A stretch of DNA of 28,648 bases, taken from assembly GCA_947623755.1 (NCBI GenBank), contig CANQHB010000003.1, positions 1-28,648 of the forward strand, read 5' to 3'. The notes beneath the pieces are model-generated. The model saw only the letters and a list, made by a program, of their open reading frames with translations. It was not told the DNA's origin and searched no databases. Each line of letters starts with the position of its first letter. Within the stretch, counting starts at the first letter, position 1. Below are positions 17,035-26,028 of this stretch, piece after piece. The stretch comes from an uncultured Bacilli bacterium. Lineage in GTDB: Bacteria > Bacillota_I > Bacilli_A > RF39 > UBA660. The translations under genes were made by a program, and so were the position numbers.

Positions 17035-17063
17035 ATTGTATCTTATGTTTCTTTTATTGTCAA
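17035..17063 (-). promoter_or_regulatory. Promoter of the small membrane protein
   Basis: Minus strand TTGACA (17058-17063), 17 bases, TACAAT (17035-17040): -35 perfect, -10 one base off. It lies in the 80-base gap after tadC, so the small gene can be transcribed apart from the operon. Confidence 0.8.
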
Positions 17064-17084
17064 GATTATAATGTCAAATTTTGT

Positions 17085-17873
17085 CTACACATTCATCATT
17101 AAAATAACCGCTAAAACTAACAAAATCATAACTCCTAACCCAGTTGTAATAAGCATACTCATTGTTTTTGATTCCATTTTTTCTAGCCGATTTTTATATT
17201 TTGTTTCTCTGGCTTTTTGTTGTAAGTTTGATATTGTTTTAGAAAACGCCAATAATTGTTCTTGTTTTCTTTCTTGTCTACCTAAACTTAATCGATATAA
17301 CAATCTCATCATTCTCATTGAATCTCTAACTGGATATTGTCTAGCAAATTCCATATAAGGTTCAATTGTATCATTACCAGCATTAATCTCATTTATTAAC
17401 TGTTTTAAACCATCTTTAAATATCTCGGGAGCGTCCTCTAAAGATTTACCAATCGCTACCGGAACAGTATAGTGCTGAATTAAAATTTCTAAGCCTTTTA
17501 AATAATATGGAAGCATGGTATCAATCTCATGCAAATGTCTTTTATAATAGTTTCTAATATTTATATAATCTAGTTTAAAATAACCAAATCCAACTACTAA
17601 ACAAAGAATAACATACATATAAGACATATTTTTAAGCAATAAACAAAATACCACGACCATTACTATTAAAGCATTTTGGATTCTTTTATTAAATAAAATA
17701 TCAGGGTTTACAGAATCGCCATATTTGGCTTTTACATAAAAGTCCCAATCACTTTCTTTAAGTCTTCTAAGATACATTTCATTATCAGCAATAAGTTTAC
17801 TTATACTAATTTTTCCACTTTTAGAAAAAATATAGAATATAATTATTGCTACAATTGCTAACTCTATTTGCAT
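17085..17873 (-). CDS. tadC: TadC-like inner-membrane platform protein
   Basis: The protein has 262 residues of the T2SSF/GspF type. An N-terminal membrane segment, two central ones (about 68-100) and one at the C-terminus (about 237-260) flank a cytoplasmic helical domain with the HEIDTMLPYYLKGLEILI motif. The start overlaps the tadB stop by one base (TAATG), indicating coupled translation. With TadB it forms the membrane platform that the TadA ATPase drives. Order tadA-tadB-tadC is that of Tad operons. Confidence 0.88.
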   Translation of the reverse strand: MQIELAIVAIIIFYIFSKSGKISISKLIADNEMYLRRLKESDWDFYVKAKYGDSVNPDILFNKRIQNALIVMVVVFCLLLKNMSYMYVILCLVVGFGYFKLDYINIRNYYKRHLHEIDTMLPYYLKGLEILIQHYTVPVAIGKSLEDAPEIFKDGLKQLINEINAGNDTIEPYMEFARQYPVRDSMRMMRLLYRLSLGRQERKQEQLLAFSKTISNLQQKARETKYKNRLEKMESKTMSMLITTGLGVMILLVLAVILMMNV

Positions 17874-18769
17874 TATTCTACCCCCACATCATCATTATAA
17901 TACTTCTCACCAGTAAGTAAGAAATAACAATTTATAATAATTATGGCATGAAGAACTATATGCACATACCAAAGTTTTAACAAATCTAAGTAGCTATTTC
18001 TTCCCAATAACAATTGCATTACTAAAACTAACAAAAACAATACTAAAGCGAAAGTTAAAAATTTAGTATGGAATTGTTTTCTATCCATTTGGTCTCGATA
18101 AACCCCTTCAACTAAGGCATCGATATCCATACTCATATTTTCTAACGCTTCTCCAGAGTCTTTTGCACCTTCTTTAGTAATCTGTAAAAACAATTGGTGC
18201 ATATTCTTAACCATATAATATGGATATTTTTGATTAAAGTATTCAATTGATTCATCAATTGTTCCGTTTTGATATGACATATCAATCATTGTTTTAATAT
18301 CTTGTAAAACTGGGTCTTCAACAATTCCGGAATCTCTAACCCCTTCTAATGATTTAACAAAACTTTGAGTTGTATTAAATTCCATTATAACATTAGTGGT
18401 ATAAACTTGAATTTGTTCAAAGATATATTCACTATATATTCTTTTACTTCGAAGCCAAGCTAAATATGGAATAAATAAAATAGCAATCCCACCATATATA
18501 AAAACCATTATTAAACTATAAAAATACAAATAAGCAATACCCCCGGCTAGACCACCTAAAACCACAATTTGTAAAACATAATCTTTAACTGTATATTCTT
18601 GTTTTAATTCTTTCATTTTCGCACTTATCGTTTGAAAACTAAATGGTGCATATTTTTGATAAATAGAACTAGCCTGTTTTTTAGCAAATTTATAGAAATC
18701 TTCTGAACCATTATTTTGCCGATATGCAAATACAAATAAAGCTATTAATATCCATATTACTAGTTCCAT
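17873..18769 (-). CDS. tadB: TadB-like inner-membrane platform protein
   Basis: The protein has 298 residues. One N-terminal helix is followed by two membrane segments (about 65-105), a cytoplasmic T2SSF domain (YTTNVIMEFNTTQSFVKSLE; AKDSGEALENMSMDID) and two C-terminal segments (about 235-290). The AGGAGG site lies over the end of tadA, so tadA, tadB and tadC are translationally linked. It would be a platform partner of TadC. Divergence from Gram-negative TadB is high, so this rests on domain pattern and gene order. Confidence 0.88.
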   Translation of the reverse strand: MELVIWILIALFVFAYRQNNGSEDFYKFAKKQASSIYQKYAPFSFQTISAKMKELKQEYTVKDYVLQIVVLGGLAGGIAYLYFYSLIMVFIYGGIAILFIPYLAWLRSKRIYSEYIFEQIQVYTTNVIMEFNTTQSFVKSLEGVRDSGIVEDPVLQDIKTMIDMSYQNGTIDESIEYFNQKYPYYMVKNMHQLFLQITKEGAKDSGEALENMSMDIDALVEGVYRDQMDRKQFHTKFLTFALVLFLLVLVMQLLLGRNSYLDLLKLWYVHIVLHAIIIINCYFLLTGEKYYNDDVGVE

Positions 18770-18778
18770 AATTACCTC

Positions 18779-19867
18779 CTATAAAGCTTCTACAGCCTCA
18801 TTTTTTTTATCCCCTAAATGGAATAAATCTTCATCCAAAATTACCCCTTGAATTGATAAATAATTACGTAAATATTTCGTTGGATTATGAAGGGTAAACC
18901 TTCCATCTAAAGTCTTTTGAAAAATTGTATTTACTTGTGGTTTATTATTATCATCTACATAAAATTCACAAATTTCCATAATCTCTCTTTGGAATCTTCC
19001 TAATTTTTCACTCATATAACCTTTAACATATATCCCTATTTGGACATATCTATGAATTGTTGTTACAAATTGTTCAACATCAATATTTGATTCAATCAAA
19101 CTGTACATACGCATTGGAATTAAAGAAGCTTTATCAGAGTGAATAGTTGAGATAATATGGTGTCCTGATGATATAGAGTTACGAACAGCCATAACAGCTT
19201 CCGCACTACGAACCTCGGAAAGCAAAATCCATATAGGGTTCTGTCTCATACAGGTAACCAGAACATCTGAATATGAAGCAATATTATTAGTTTTCATTGC
19301 AACAATATCTCGATATGGAAATATTCTATCTAAGTGTAATTCCAAAGTATCTTCTATTGTTATAATCTTTTCATTTTCTTTGGTATTACTTGCTAAATAT
19401 TTAACTAACTCTGTTTTACCTGAACCAGTCTCTCCACTAACAATAATATTAGCATGTCCATGAACACAATCAATTAAAAAATCTAACAAATCCGCACTAA
19501 CATATTCTTCATTTAATAACTTTTCTCGATTTAACCGAATTTTAGCCGGAGTTTTACGAATAACTAGCGCCACCCCATTAGTTGCAATCGAATCATGAAT
19601 AAAATTTAAACGTAATTCAGTACTCTCAGCATCCAAAAAAGGATGTGCCATATTGAATGTTTTTCCCATAACGTTTGAACATTGGAAAGCCAACTTTTCA
19701 ATTAGGGCATTATTAATTTCTGGTCTTTCAACTCTATAAACACCCTTTGATAATGACTTAAGCCATATTTGACCACCATTCGTATAAGATATATCGGTGA
19801 TATCATCTATGTCTATAAACTCTTTTAAAGGTCCAAAATCAATTTGAGAAAATATTGCATCATTCAT
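18779..19867 (-). CDS. tadA: TadA/CpaF-type secretion ATPase
   Basis: The protein has 362 residues from ATG 19867, set by AGGAGGTGA eight bases upstream; a GTG at 19876 is inside the ribosome site. It is a cytoplasmic hexameric ATPase that powers pilus or secretion assembly. Walker A is GETGSGKT (145-152), the Asp box TIEDTLELHL follows, Walker B is WILLSEVRSAE with catalytic-type Glu218, and the His box is GHHIISTIHSDKA. The Walker B segment differs from the usual VGEVRGxEA: SEVRSAE replaces GEVRG. Length is typical of the compact CpaF form. It sits upstream of tadB and tadC. Confidence 0.95.
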   Translation of the reverse strand: MNDAIFSQIDFGPLKEFIDIDDITDISYTNGGQIWLKSLSKGVYRVERPEINNALIEKLAFQCSNVMGKTFNMAHPFLDAESTELRLNFIHDSIATNGVALVIRKTPAKIRLNREKLLNEEYVSADLLDFLIDCVHGHANIIVSGETGSGKTELVKYLASNTKENEKIITIEDTLELHLDRIFPYRDIVAMKTNNIASYSDVLVTCMRQNPIWILLSEVRSAEAVMAVRNSISSGHHIISTIHSDKASLIPMRMYSLIESNIDVEQFVTTIHRYVQIGIYVKGYMSEKLGRFQREIMEICEFYVDDNNKPQVNTIFQKTLDGRFTLHNPTKYLRNYLSIQGVILDEDLFHLGDKKNEAVEAL

Positions 19868-19902
19868 ATATGTCACCTCCTTTTATTTTATTCTTTAATG
19901 TT

Positions 19903-20715
19903 TTAATAACTAGGAACAACCTCATCAGGTATTGAAGCTGTATGTTTTAATATTTCTTGTCTTAAGAACTCACTTTGTACTTTAGTTTCTCCAGGTTCAC
20001 TACTATAAGAAGCATTACCTGGAACTGGAACTAATTCAACAATATTATCGGCTAAGATAACTGCTTTACTAAGTAACAAGTATAAATCCTTAGGAACTGC
20101 AAACATTAGCAATGCTGGAGCTCCGGCATTATTTAAATCATATCTAATACTATGACTATTACTATCTCTAACGTCCATTATCGGTAACTTTGATACAAAC
20201 TCACCATAAATTAATAATCCATCTTCTGTTTGCATCTTCGCATATAAATCAATGTAATCACCAGGGAACATTGAATTACCATAAGTTGATTGTAAATCTA
20301 CTGGAATAGAAACTGGTGCATAGCCATCAGGCATGTTTCTAAGCACGTTTTTATTAACCAAATTACAATTTTTTACTTGGTCAACATAGAAGAAACTTCC
20401 TTCTGGTATAATTGAATTTTCTGTTACACAATAACTTTGTGCTGAAGATACAACTTTATTCATATCTGATATTAACATTTTATTATTATTAACTGTTGAT
20501 CTTAAAACTTCCATAGTTCCCACAGCGTCATAAGTTATTTCCTCGGCTGCACTAAGTGCTCTTTTAGCATACGGAATATTAATTGTCTCTACCGCCGTTG
20601 ATACCCGATAATTATAACCTATAAATAACACAACTAGTCCAAGTAAAACACCAAGAATTGTTACAGTATTTTTATTAGATAAAAATCTTTTAAGTGTCGT
20701 TACTATATTTCCCAT
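19903..20715 (-). CDS. cpaB: CpaB/RcpC-like Flp pilus assembly protein
   Basis: The protein has 270 residues. An N-terminal membrane segment (about 18-36) is followed by a SAF-like region (INIPYAKRALSAAEEITYDAV), a mid-part with two Cys, and a second beta domain (VSIPVDLQSTYGNSMFPGDYIDLYAKM) typical of CpaB. In Gram-negatives CpaB helps place the secretin; with no outer membrane expected here, it probably works in the wall-side part of the pilus. It is between the pilin-like/VanX fusion and tadA, in the usual Tad order. Confidence 0.85.
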   Translation of the reverse strand: MGNIVTTLKRFLSNKNTVTILGVLLGLVVLFIGYNYRVSTAVETINIPYAKRALSAAEEITYDAVGTMEVLRSTVNNNKMLISDMNKVVSSAQSYCVTENSIIPEGSFFYVDQVKNCNLVNKNVLRNMPDGYAPVSIPVDLQSTYGNSMFPGDYIDLYAKMQTEDGLLIYGEFVSKLPIMDVRDSNSHSIRYDLNNAGAPALLMFAVPKDLYLLLSKAVILADNIVELVPVPGNASYSSEPGETKVQSEFLRQEILKHTASIPDEVVPSY

Positions 20716-20731
20716 TTTTTAATTCCTTTCT

Positions 20732-22219
20732 TTATTGAATAGATGTAAAATCATATCCACCCAAGTTATGACTATTTAAACATGTCTCATCTTCAAAATG
20801 CCACCACTCTGATGATATTGTTCTAACTCCACTAGGAGCCATCATAATTCTATGTAATTCTTGAACATCTGAATTATTTTGATATTCCGGTGTAAAATTA
20901 GAATCTGTTTTATACTTATATCCTTGAGACATATATTTATTTGATCTGTAACTTAATTCATGCATTCTTGAATAAGTAGTTTCTTTACCATCAATTGTTA
21001 CATCTATTGCACACAATCTATTATGTGTACCACCTTTAGTTGAATCTTTATTAATATACCAAGGAGTAGTCATATAAACATATCCGCCACCCTGTTTAGG
21101 ATAACAATTCAATATGTTTTGTTTACATGCACTAGAACTACTAACTGTAAGTCCCATTGAACTAACATTATCATATATTAAGCTTGATACACTAAATGGC
21201 CTATAAGCATCATATATTGTAAAGGTGTGATTACTATTACTCTTTACAACATCTCTTATTTTCTTAGCATAGCTATAATTTAAAGCAACAAAGCTACTTA
21301 AGGAAGAATCATATAATTTTTGGCCTGTAACATTAGGTATTTTACGTTCATTTGGTGTTCCACCAAATACAGTCATAAGACTAGCATTAGCATTTGTAAT
21401 ATTAAATCCCATATTACTATAAGCCCTTAGATAATCTCTTAAGTTAACTGCTACTATATCACTTCTTACCCATCCACATTCAATGTCACTAGTCTTTATT
21501 GCTAAATATTGAGAATCCGCTGATTCACCAAGAATTTCAAATTTCTTCGCTACTTTACCTTTTTGCCCTCCATCAATATAAACATTTCCAATAACACTTT
21601 CTTTTTTTCCAACTTCATCTAAAGTTTTATAAACATTTGAATATGAATCATTAGCACTCTTTGCTAAAGAAATACCATGCGTTCCAATTATATCAGTACT
21701 ATCTTTATTAATACCTTCTTGACAAGTTTTAGCATCCGCTGGTGGATTGTTTGGAGTAGTAGTTGTCGTACCTCCTCCAACATTTCCATTACCAGGCCTA
21801 CTAGAACCTGTACTTACTTCTTCTGCATAAATTTGAATAATCGCACTATGTTTTGTAACAGTATCATAACCACTATTAGTTATAAAATTAGTACCACTAT
21901 TACTTAAAATTTCTACACTAACTTTAGGAGGAGCTTCATATACTCCATAGAAGTTAACTTCATAAGTATCAGTAGCTCCCATATTTTCTGAAAGCATTCT
22001 AATGAATACTTCAAAAAACTTTTCTTTATTCATTTTTACTTCATTATAATCTCTATAATATCCGTAATCGACAGCTTCTAACATTGAAGCTTCTGTAATT
22101 TCTTTAATACTTAAATAATCTTGGGTAGAGGTAGTTGTTATGCCTTGAACAGAAATCATAAGTCCTACGATTGCAACACCTAAAACAACTAACCAATAAC
22201 CCCAATAAGAACTTTGCAT
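20732..22219 (-). CDS. Pilin-like membrane protein fused to a VanX-type D-Ala-D-Ala dipeptidase
   Basis: The protein has 495 residues. Residues 1-135 hold one N-terminal membrane helix (about 8-27) and a small soluble domain, similar to the DUF5411 protein of Firmicutes Tad loci. A Gly/Thr/Pro linker (about 137-162) and an SH3-like part (about 175-260) lead to a C-terminal M15D peptidase (about 265-480). All key residues of VanX-type enzymes are present: Arg340 in DAYRP, Zn ligands His399 and Asp406 in GGTHNRLCAID, and catalytic Glu471 with Zn ligand His474 in EWWHFE. Spacings match VanX (H+7=D, E+3=H). The domain would be outside the membrane and cut D-Ala-D-Ala-type peptides. Whether it acts on wall precursors or crosslinks is not known. 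The fusion to a Tad component is unusual. Confidence 0.88.
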   Translation of the reverse strand: MQSSYWGYWLVVLGVAIVGLMISVQGITTTSTQDYLSIKEITEASMLEAVDYGYYRDYNEVKMNKEKFFEVFIRMLSENMGATDTYEVNFYGVYEAPPKVSVEILSNSGTNFITNSGYDTVTKHSAIIQIYAEEVSTGSSRPGNGNVGGGTTTTTPNNPPADAKTCQEGINKDSTDIIGTHGISLAKSANDSYSNVYKTLDEVGKKESVIGNVYIDGGQKGKVAKKFEILGESADSQYLAIKTSDIECGWVRSDIVAVNLRDYLRAYSNMGFNITNANASLMTVFGGTPNERKIPNVTGQKLYDSSLSSFVALNYSYAKKIRDVVKSNSNHTFTIYDAYRPFSVSSLIYDNVSSMGLTVSSSSACKQNILNCYPKQGGGYVYMTTPWYINKDSTKGGTHNRLCAIDVTIDGKETTYSRMHELSYRSNKYMSQGYKYKTDSNFTPEYQNNSDVQELHRIMMAPSGVRTISSEWWHFEDETCLNSHNLGGYDFTSIQ

Positions 22220-22236
22220 AATCTAAACTCCCCTTC

Positions 22237-25200
22237 CTACTTCCATGATGGACCAATCATTTGGTCTTCAGATACTCCACTTGTCCATAATTTGAAATAT
22301 TCATCATTATTATCAGATACAGTACGATAACTACTATCCGCAATCATACTTACTTTATTAACCGTATCACTGCCATACTTTCCATTTAACAAATCAGATA
22401 TGAAAGTACTATAACAAGCAATTTCACTATATCCACCAAGTGCTCTACAATCTAAAGTACTATTAGAATATCCACCTTGATCTTCGACTGATTGATTATA
22501 ACTTCTAATTTGTCTTGCCACTGAAGGAGTAATTGTTACACTAAGAACTGGGTCTGTATCAAATATTGCTTCACCATTATCTCTATCTTCATTTTGAATT
22601 TCATCTCTTGTAACTTCACCTTTATAATTAGTCCAGTTATAAGAATCTGTACCATTAGGGAATAAATTATTTAATGAAACTGTTCTTTCAAGTAAAGAAG
22701 AACCAGCATCTTTATCATATATACAGCCAAGTCCAACACAATTAGCAACGCAATCTATACCATCACAGTTTGCATCACAATTTGGTCCTCTACACTCAGA
22801 AATACAATCATCTGTACAAGTTTCATCAAAATCACAAATCAATGTATCTTCATCTGTAATTGCCATATTAACTAAGTATGAACAATTATAAACTAATTTT
22901 TGAGGATCAATTATCGCTGTATTAGAACCTACATACCGTCCTAATTTTCCCGTATCATAGAACTCACCAAGATTTTCAACATTAACTGTATATTTATAAA
23001 TACCTCTTGCTGTTCCTAACGCTACTGGAAGTTTATTCTCTAAAGCCACATTTTTATCTGTTTGATTTATTTCAATTTCTCCACTAGGATATACATTATA
23101 GAACAATGTAGCTGGTTTATAATTAGCAGATATCTTAGATATAGTCTTCTTATATTTAGCATCAGAAATATCTTGTCTACTTTCTGATCTTGTTTTACCA
23201 CATCCACCTGGATCGCCTGCTGAAGCATCACAGAAATCATAATATAATGTAGTTAAATGCTTAGCTGAACTATTACCACTTATACAGCTTTCATAGTTTG
23301 CATTAACATCCGTTCCCGGTGCAACATAACCACTTGAACTAACTTTCAAATTACAATACCATTCACTATTAGAAATTCCAGATAAATCCTCATCCATTTT
23401 ACCAATTAAACTAAATTTATCTAAATATTGTTCTTCATAATCATAAGTAACATTAGCTTCATATTTAATTTCTGAACCTGTCCAATTTCCTGTACAAGCA
23501 TTATATTCTTTAATAATATCTCTATATTCTTGTTGTAATCCTTGTAAAACAGCTAACTCTTCCATCATTCGACTTCTTAAATAGTCTCTAAATTGTTGTT
23601 CTGTGTGTATTACTTGCGTACCAGTATAATAAGTAGTTGAACCACCTGAACATGAATGCGATGTAGTGTTACCTTCAGAATCTGTCGTCGTCCAAGAACC
23701 TCCAGGACATGAGTAAGATGTAGCTCCAATAGTTCTTTCATATTCGTAATTTTCAGAAACGCCTTGGGCATTTTCAGTTTTTGTAATCATACCACTACTA
23801 TAATCAGCACTTATAAATGTTTGCCAATTTGGTACTGTTGCCGTTGCTAACCATTGTGGAAAATAATCACTGTAAGTACAGCTTGGTCCACATCCATGAC
23901 TATCACAAGTACAAGATGAAGGATAAGTACCTGGAACCGGTTCAATTTTACCATTATTATATAATTCATAATACTTTCTGAAATTATTATATTGAAGTAT
24001 TAATGCCTTTTGAGCTTCAATAATATCATTGTGATATTTATCTCTATCAATTGTATCAGAGAAACATGTCTTTGTTCCATCTATTCTTGCTTTAAATGTA
24101 AAGTATCTTCCGGCATTAACTAATTTTGCATTAGGCATTGTTGATAAATAGTCTTCTTTACAAGATACAGAACAATAACTATTTTCTTTCATAGCTGTTA
24201 AAGTAAATGTATTCTTATTTTGGTCTGTAATACCTGGAATGTTAGTATTATTTCCATATTTACCACTGCCTTGTTGTTTTGCTTGATCATCAAGCTTTTT
24301 AACAAAGCATACTTTTATATCACTATCACTTTTAATACCTTTAATATTAACTTCTTTATCATCATTTACTGAAACAATAAGTTCACCTTGTTCATCACAA
24401 CATTCAAAAGTTTCATAATATGATTCACAAGTAGCATCACAAACTTCGGCTTTTTTATCTTCATCACATTCTGGAGAAGAAGGATCAACCTCACAAACAA
24501 CTTCTAACCATGAACATTCTCCACAATTAGAATCTTTTAATTCTTGACAAGCATCACCATTAAAGTTTCCAGTTTCACTGGCTTCTTCTTTACAAGCTTC
24601 TTCCAAATCCTCACAAGCACATGCATCAATTAAATAAGTTTGATAATCAGAAGTCCATGTTGATGTTGTAGGGTCTCCTTTTAATTCCTCAACTCCTACA
24701 TATCTTTGCATGTTAGATTTTCCAGAATACCAAATAGTTGCAACAAACTTACCATATTCTCCAAATTCATTTGAAGTATATTCTCCATCAATAGAATATT
24801 TTATTGGTGATTGTCCACATTTTAAAGTAGTTATATTAGAGCCTTGTGATTTATTTTTAAATCCCTCAAAATGAACAGTTATTTCAATATTTGTTTCATT
24901 TGTAAAATCATAACCTAATTCAATTAAATTTTTACCTTTAAGTGTTGAATCAAATTCTTCTTGAGAGCTTCCTGTAAATATTACTGTGTCTCCTACTTTA
25001 ACTTGGGAAATATAAGAAGTAAGACCATCATATTGTACACCATCTGGGAATTTAATACCATTAATTACAAATTTATAACCTTCTTTTTTAGGAATACCAG
25101 AAACAGTTATTGTATGAACAACATTTTTTTCTACAAATAAACCTTGTCTCTTATCTGTTTCTTTAACTTCAGGATCTGGTGTAATCGTACCTTTTTTAAC

Positions 25201-26028
25201 ATTAGCTCCTCCTGAAGATTTACTAACAAATTCCGCTGCTGCATTTAATGCTCCATTAAAATAAGCTTGTGCTTTAGATAATGAATTACCTGAATAATAA
25301 TATTTTGAATAACTTGGAACATTAGTTACTCCCCCACTGCCTTTAGCTTTTAAGGCATTATTTAAATTATTAAATGCTGAAGAATCAGAATTAATCCAAT
25401 TATGGGTAGCGGTTAAATTAGCATAATAAGCTGATTCATACTTAATTGCACTATCTTGCGATTTACTAAAACCATTATTATAACCAAAAATATAAGTTAT
25501 CGCTCTTAAAGCGGTAAGTCTTGCCCAATAATCTGAAATATCTGAAACATTTCTCATTATTCCTGAAGCTTGACCACCATTAGTTAAAATATACATTAAT
25601 GCATAGTCATATGCCTTAATTCTTAAACTAGAATTACTATTTAATAAAAATCTTTCCGCATATATTGGATTTTGTCCTTCATATTGTGCATCCAAACAGA
25701 ACATTGCTGATTTGCTTTCATTATAGGCATGGAATAAAAAATATCCATTTCCATTAAAATAAGCATTAGCACCTGCATCAGTATAATAATAATAAACACT
25801 ATTTTTGTATTTTCTAGGACCAGTCGGAGTTCTTGTAGTACTAGTGTTTTGTGATAATGTTGGTCTAAAATACCAACCATTACCTCCGGCTTTAATTTCT
25901 CCTCTTTCACCTACTCTACAAGTTTCATCTGTTTCGCCTTCACAAGCAGCTTTTACTTCAAAATTAAAACTAAACAAAAGTGTTATTGTAATAATAAATA
26001 AACTAGCATACTTTAGAATTTTTTTCAT
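22237..26028 (-). CDS. Large Cys-rich secreted surface protein of the Tad-type operon
   Basis: The protein has 1263 residues with a clean signal peptide (about 1-28, ending VKAA). Residues about 60-230 look like a thioester-type adhesin domain: Cys111 in AMFCLDAQYEGQNP is in place, but the expected Q-x-A-I-W is replaced by LRAIT (174-178), so a Cys-Gln bond is unlikely. Beta-rich parts follow. Two Cys-rich segments stand out: about 470-544 and 1065-1102, the latter with Cys every 9 residues as C-x3-C-x4. A helical part (about 660-690 and 810-845) lies between. No C-terminal anchor or LPxTG is seen. It starts in an ATGA overlap with the upstream gene (SD GGAG), so they are coupled. It may be the surface part or cargo. 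Confidence 0.75.
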   Translation of the reverse strand: MKKILKYASLFIITITLLFSFNFEVKAACEGETDETCRVGERGEIKAGGNGWYFRPTLSQNTSTTRTPTGPRKYKNSVYYYYTDAGANAYFNGNGYFLFHAYNESKSAMFCLDAQYEGQNPIYAERFLLNSNSSLRIKAYDYALMYILTNGGQASGIMRNVSDISDYWARLTALRAITYIFGYNNGFSKSQDSAIKYESAYYANLTATHNWINSDSSAFNNLNNALKAKGSGGVTNVPSYSKYYYSGNSLSKAQAYFNGALNAAAEFVSKSSGGANVKKGTITPDPEVKETDKRQGLFVEKNVVHTITVSGIPKKEGYKFVINGIKFPDGVQYDGLTSYISQVKVGDTVIFTGSSQEEFDSTLKGKNLIELGYDFTNETNIEITVHFEGFKNKSQGSNITTLKCGQSPIKYSIDGEYTSNEFGEYGKFVATIWYSGKSNMQRYVGVEELKGDPTTSTWTSDYQTYLIDACACEDLEEACKEEASETGNFNGDACQELKDSNCGECSWLEVVCEVDPSSPECDEDKKAEVCDATCESYYETFECCDEQGELIVSVNDDKEVNIKGIKSDSDIKVCFVKKLDDQAKQQGSGKYGNNTNIPGITDQNKNTFTLTAMKENSYCSVSCKEDYLSTMPNAKLVNAGRYFTFKARIDGTKTCFSDTIDRDKYHNDIIEAQKALILQYNNFRKYYELYNNGKIEPVPGTYPSSCTCDSHGCGPSCTYSDYFPQWLATATVPNWQTFISADYSSGMITKTENAQGVSENYEYERTIGATSYSCPGGSWTTTDSEGNTTSHSCSGGSTTYYTGTQVIHTEQQFRDYLRSRMMEELAVLQGLQQEYRDIIKEYNACTGNWTGSEIKYEANVTYDYEEQYLDKFSLIGKMDEDLSGISNSEWYCNLKVSSSGYVAPGTDVNANYESCISGNSSAKHLTTLYYDFCDASAGDPGGCGKTRSESRQDISDAKYKKTISKISANYKPATLFYNVYPSGEIEINQTDKNVALENKLPVALGTARGIYKYTVNVENLGEFYDTGKLGRYVGSNTAIIDPQKLVYNCSYLVNMAITDEDTLICDFDETCTDDCISECRGPNCDANCDGIDCVANCVGLGCIYDKDAGSSLLERTVSLNNLFPNGTDSYNWTNYKGEVTRDEIQNEDRDNGEAIFDTDPVLSVTITPSVARQIRSYNQSVEDQGGYSNSTLDCRALGGYSEIACYSTFISDLLNGKYGSDTVNKVSMIADSSYRTVSDNNDEYFKLWTSGVSEDQMIGPSWK

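Noticed and set aside
25641..25910. Minus-strand open frame inside the large Cys-rich protein gene
   Set aside because: Overlaps a gene with signal peptide and coupled start; no promoter or ribosome site.
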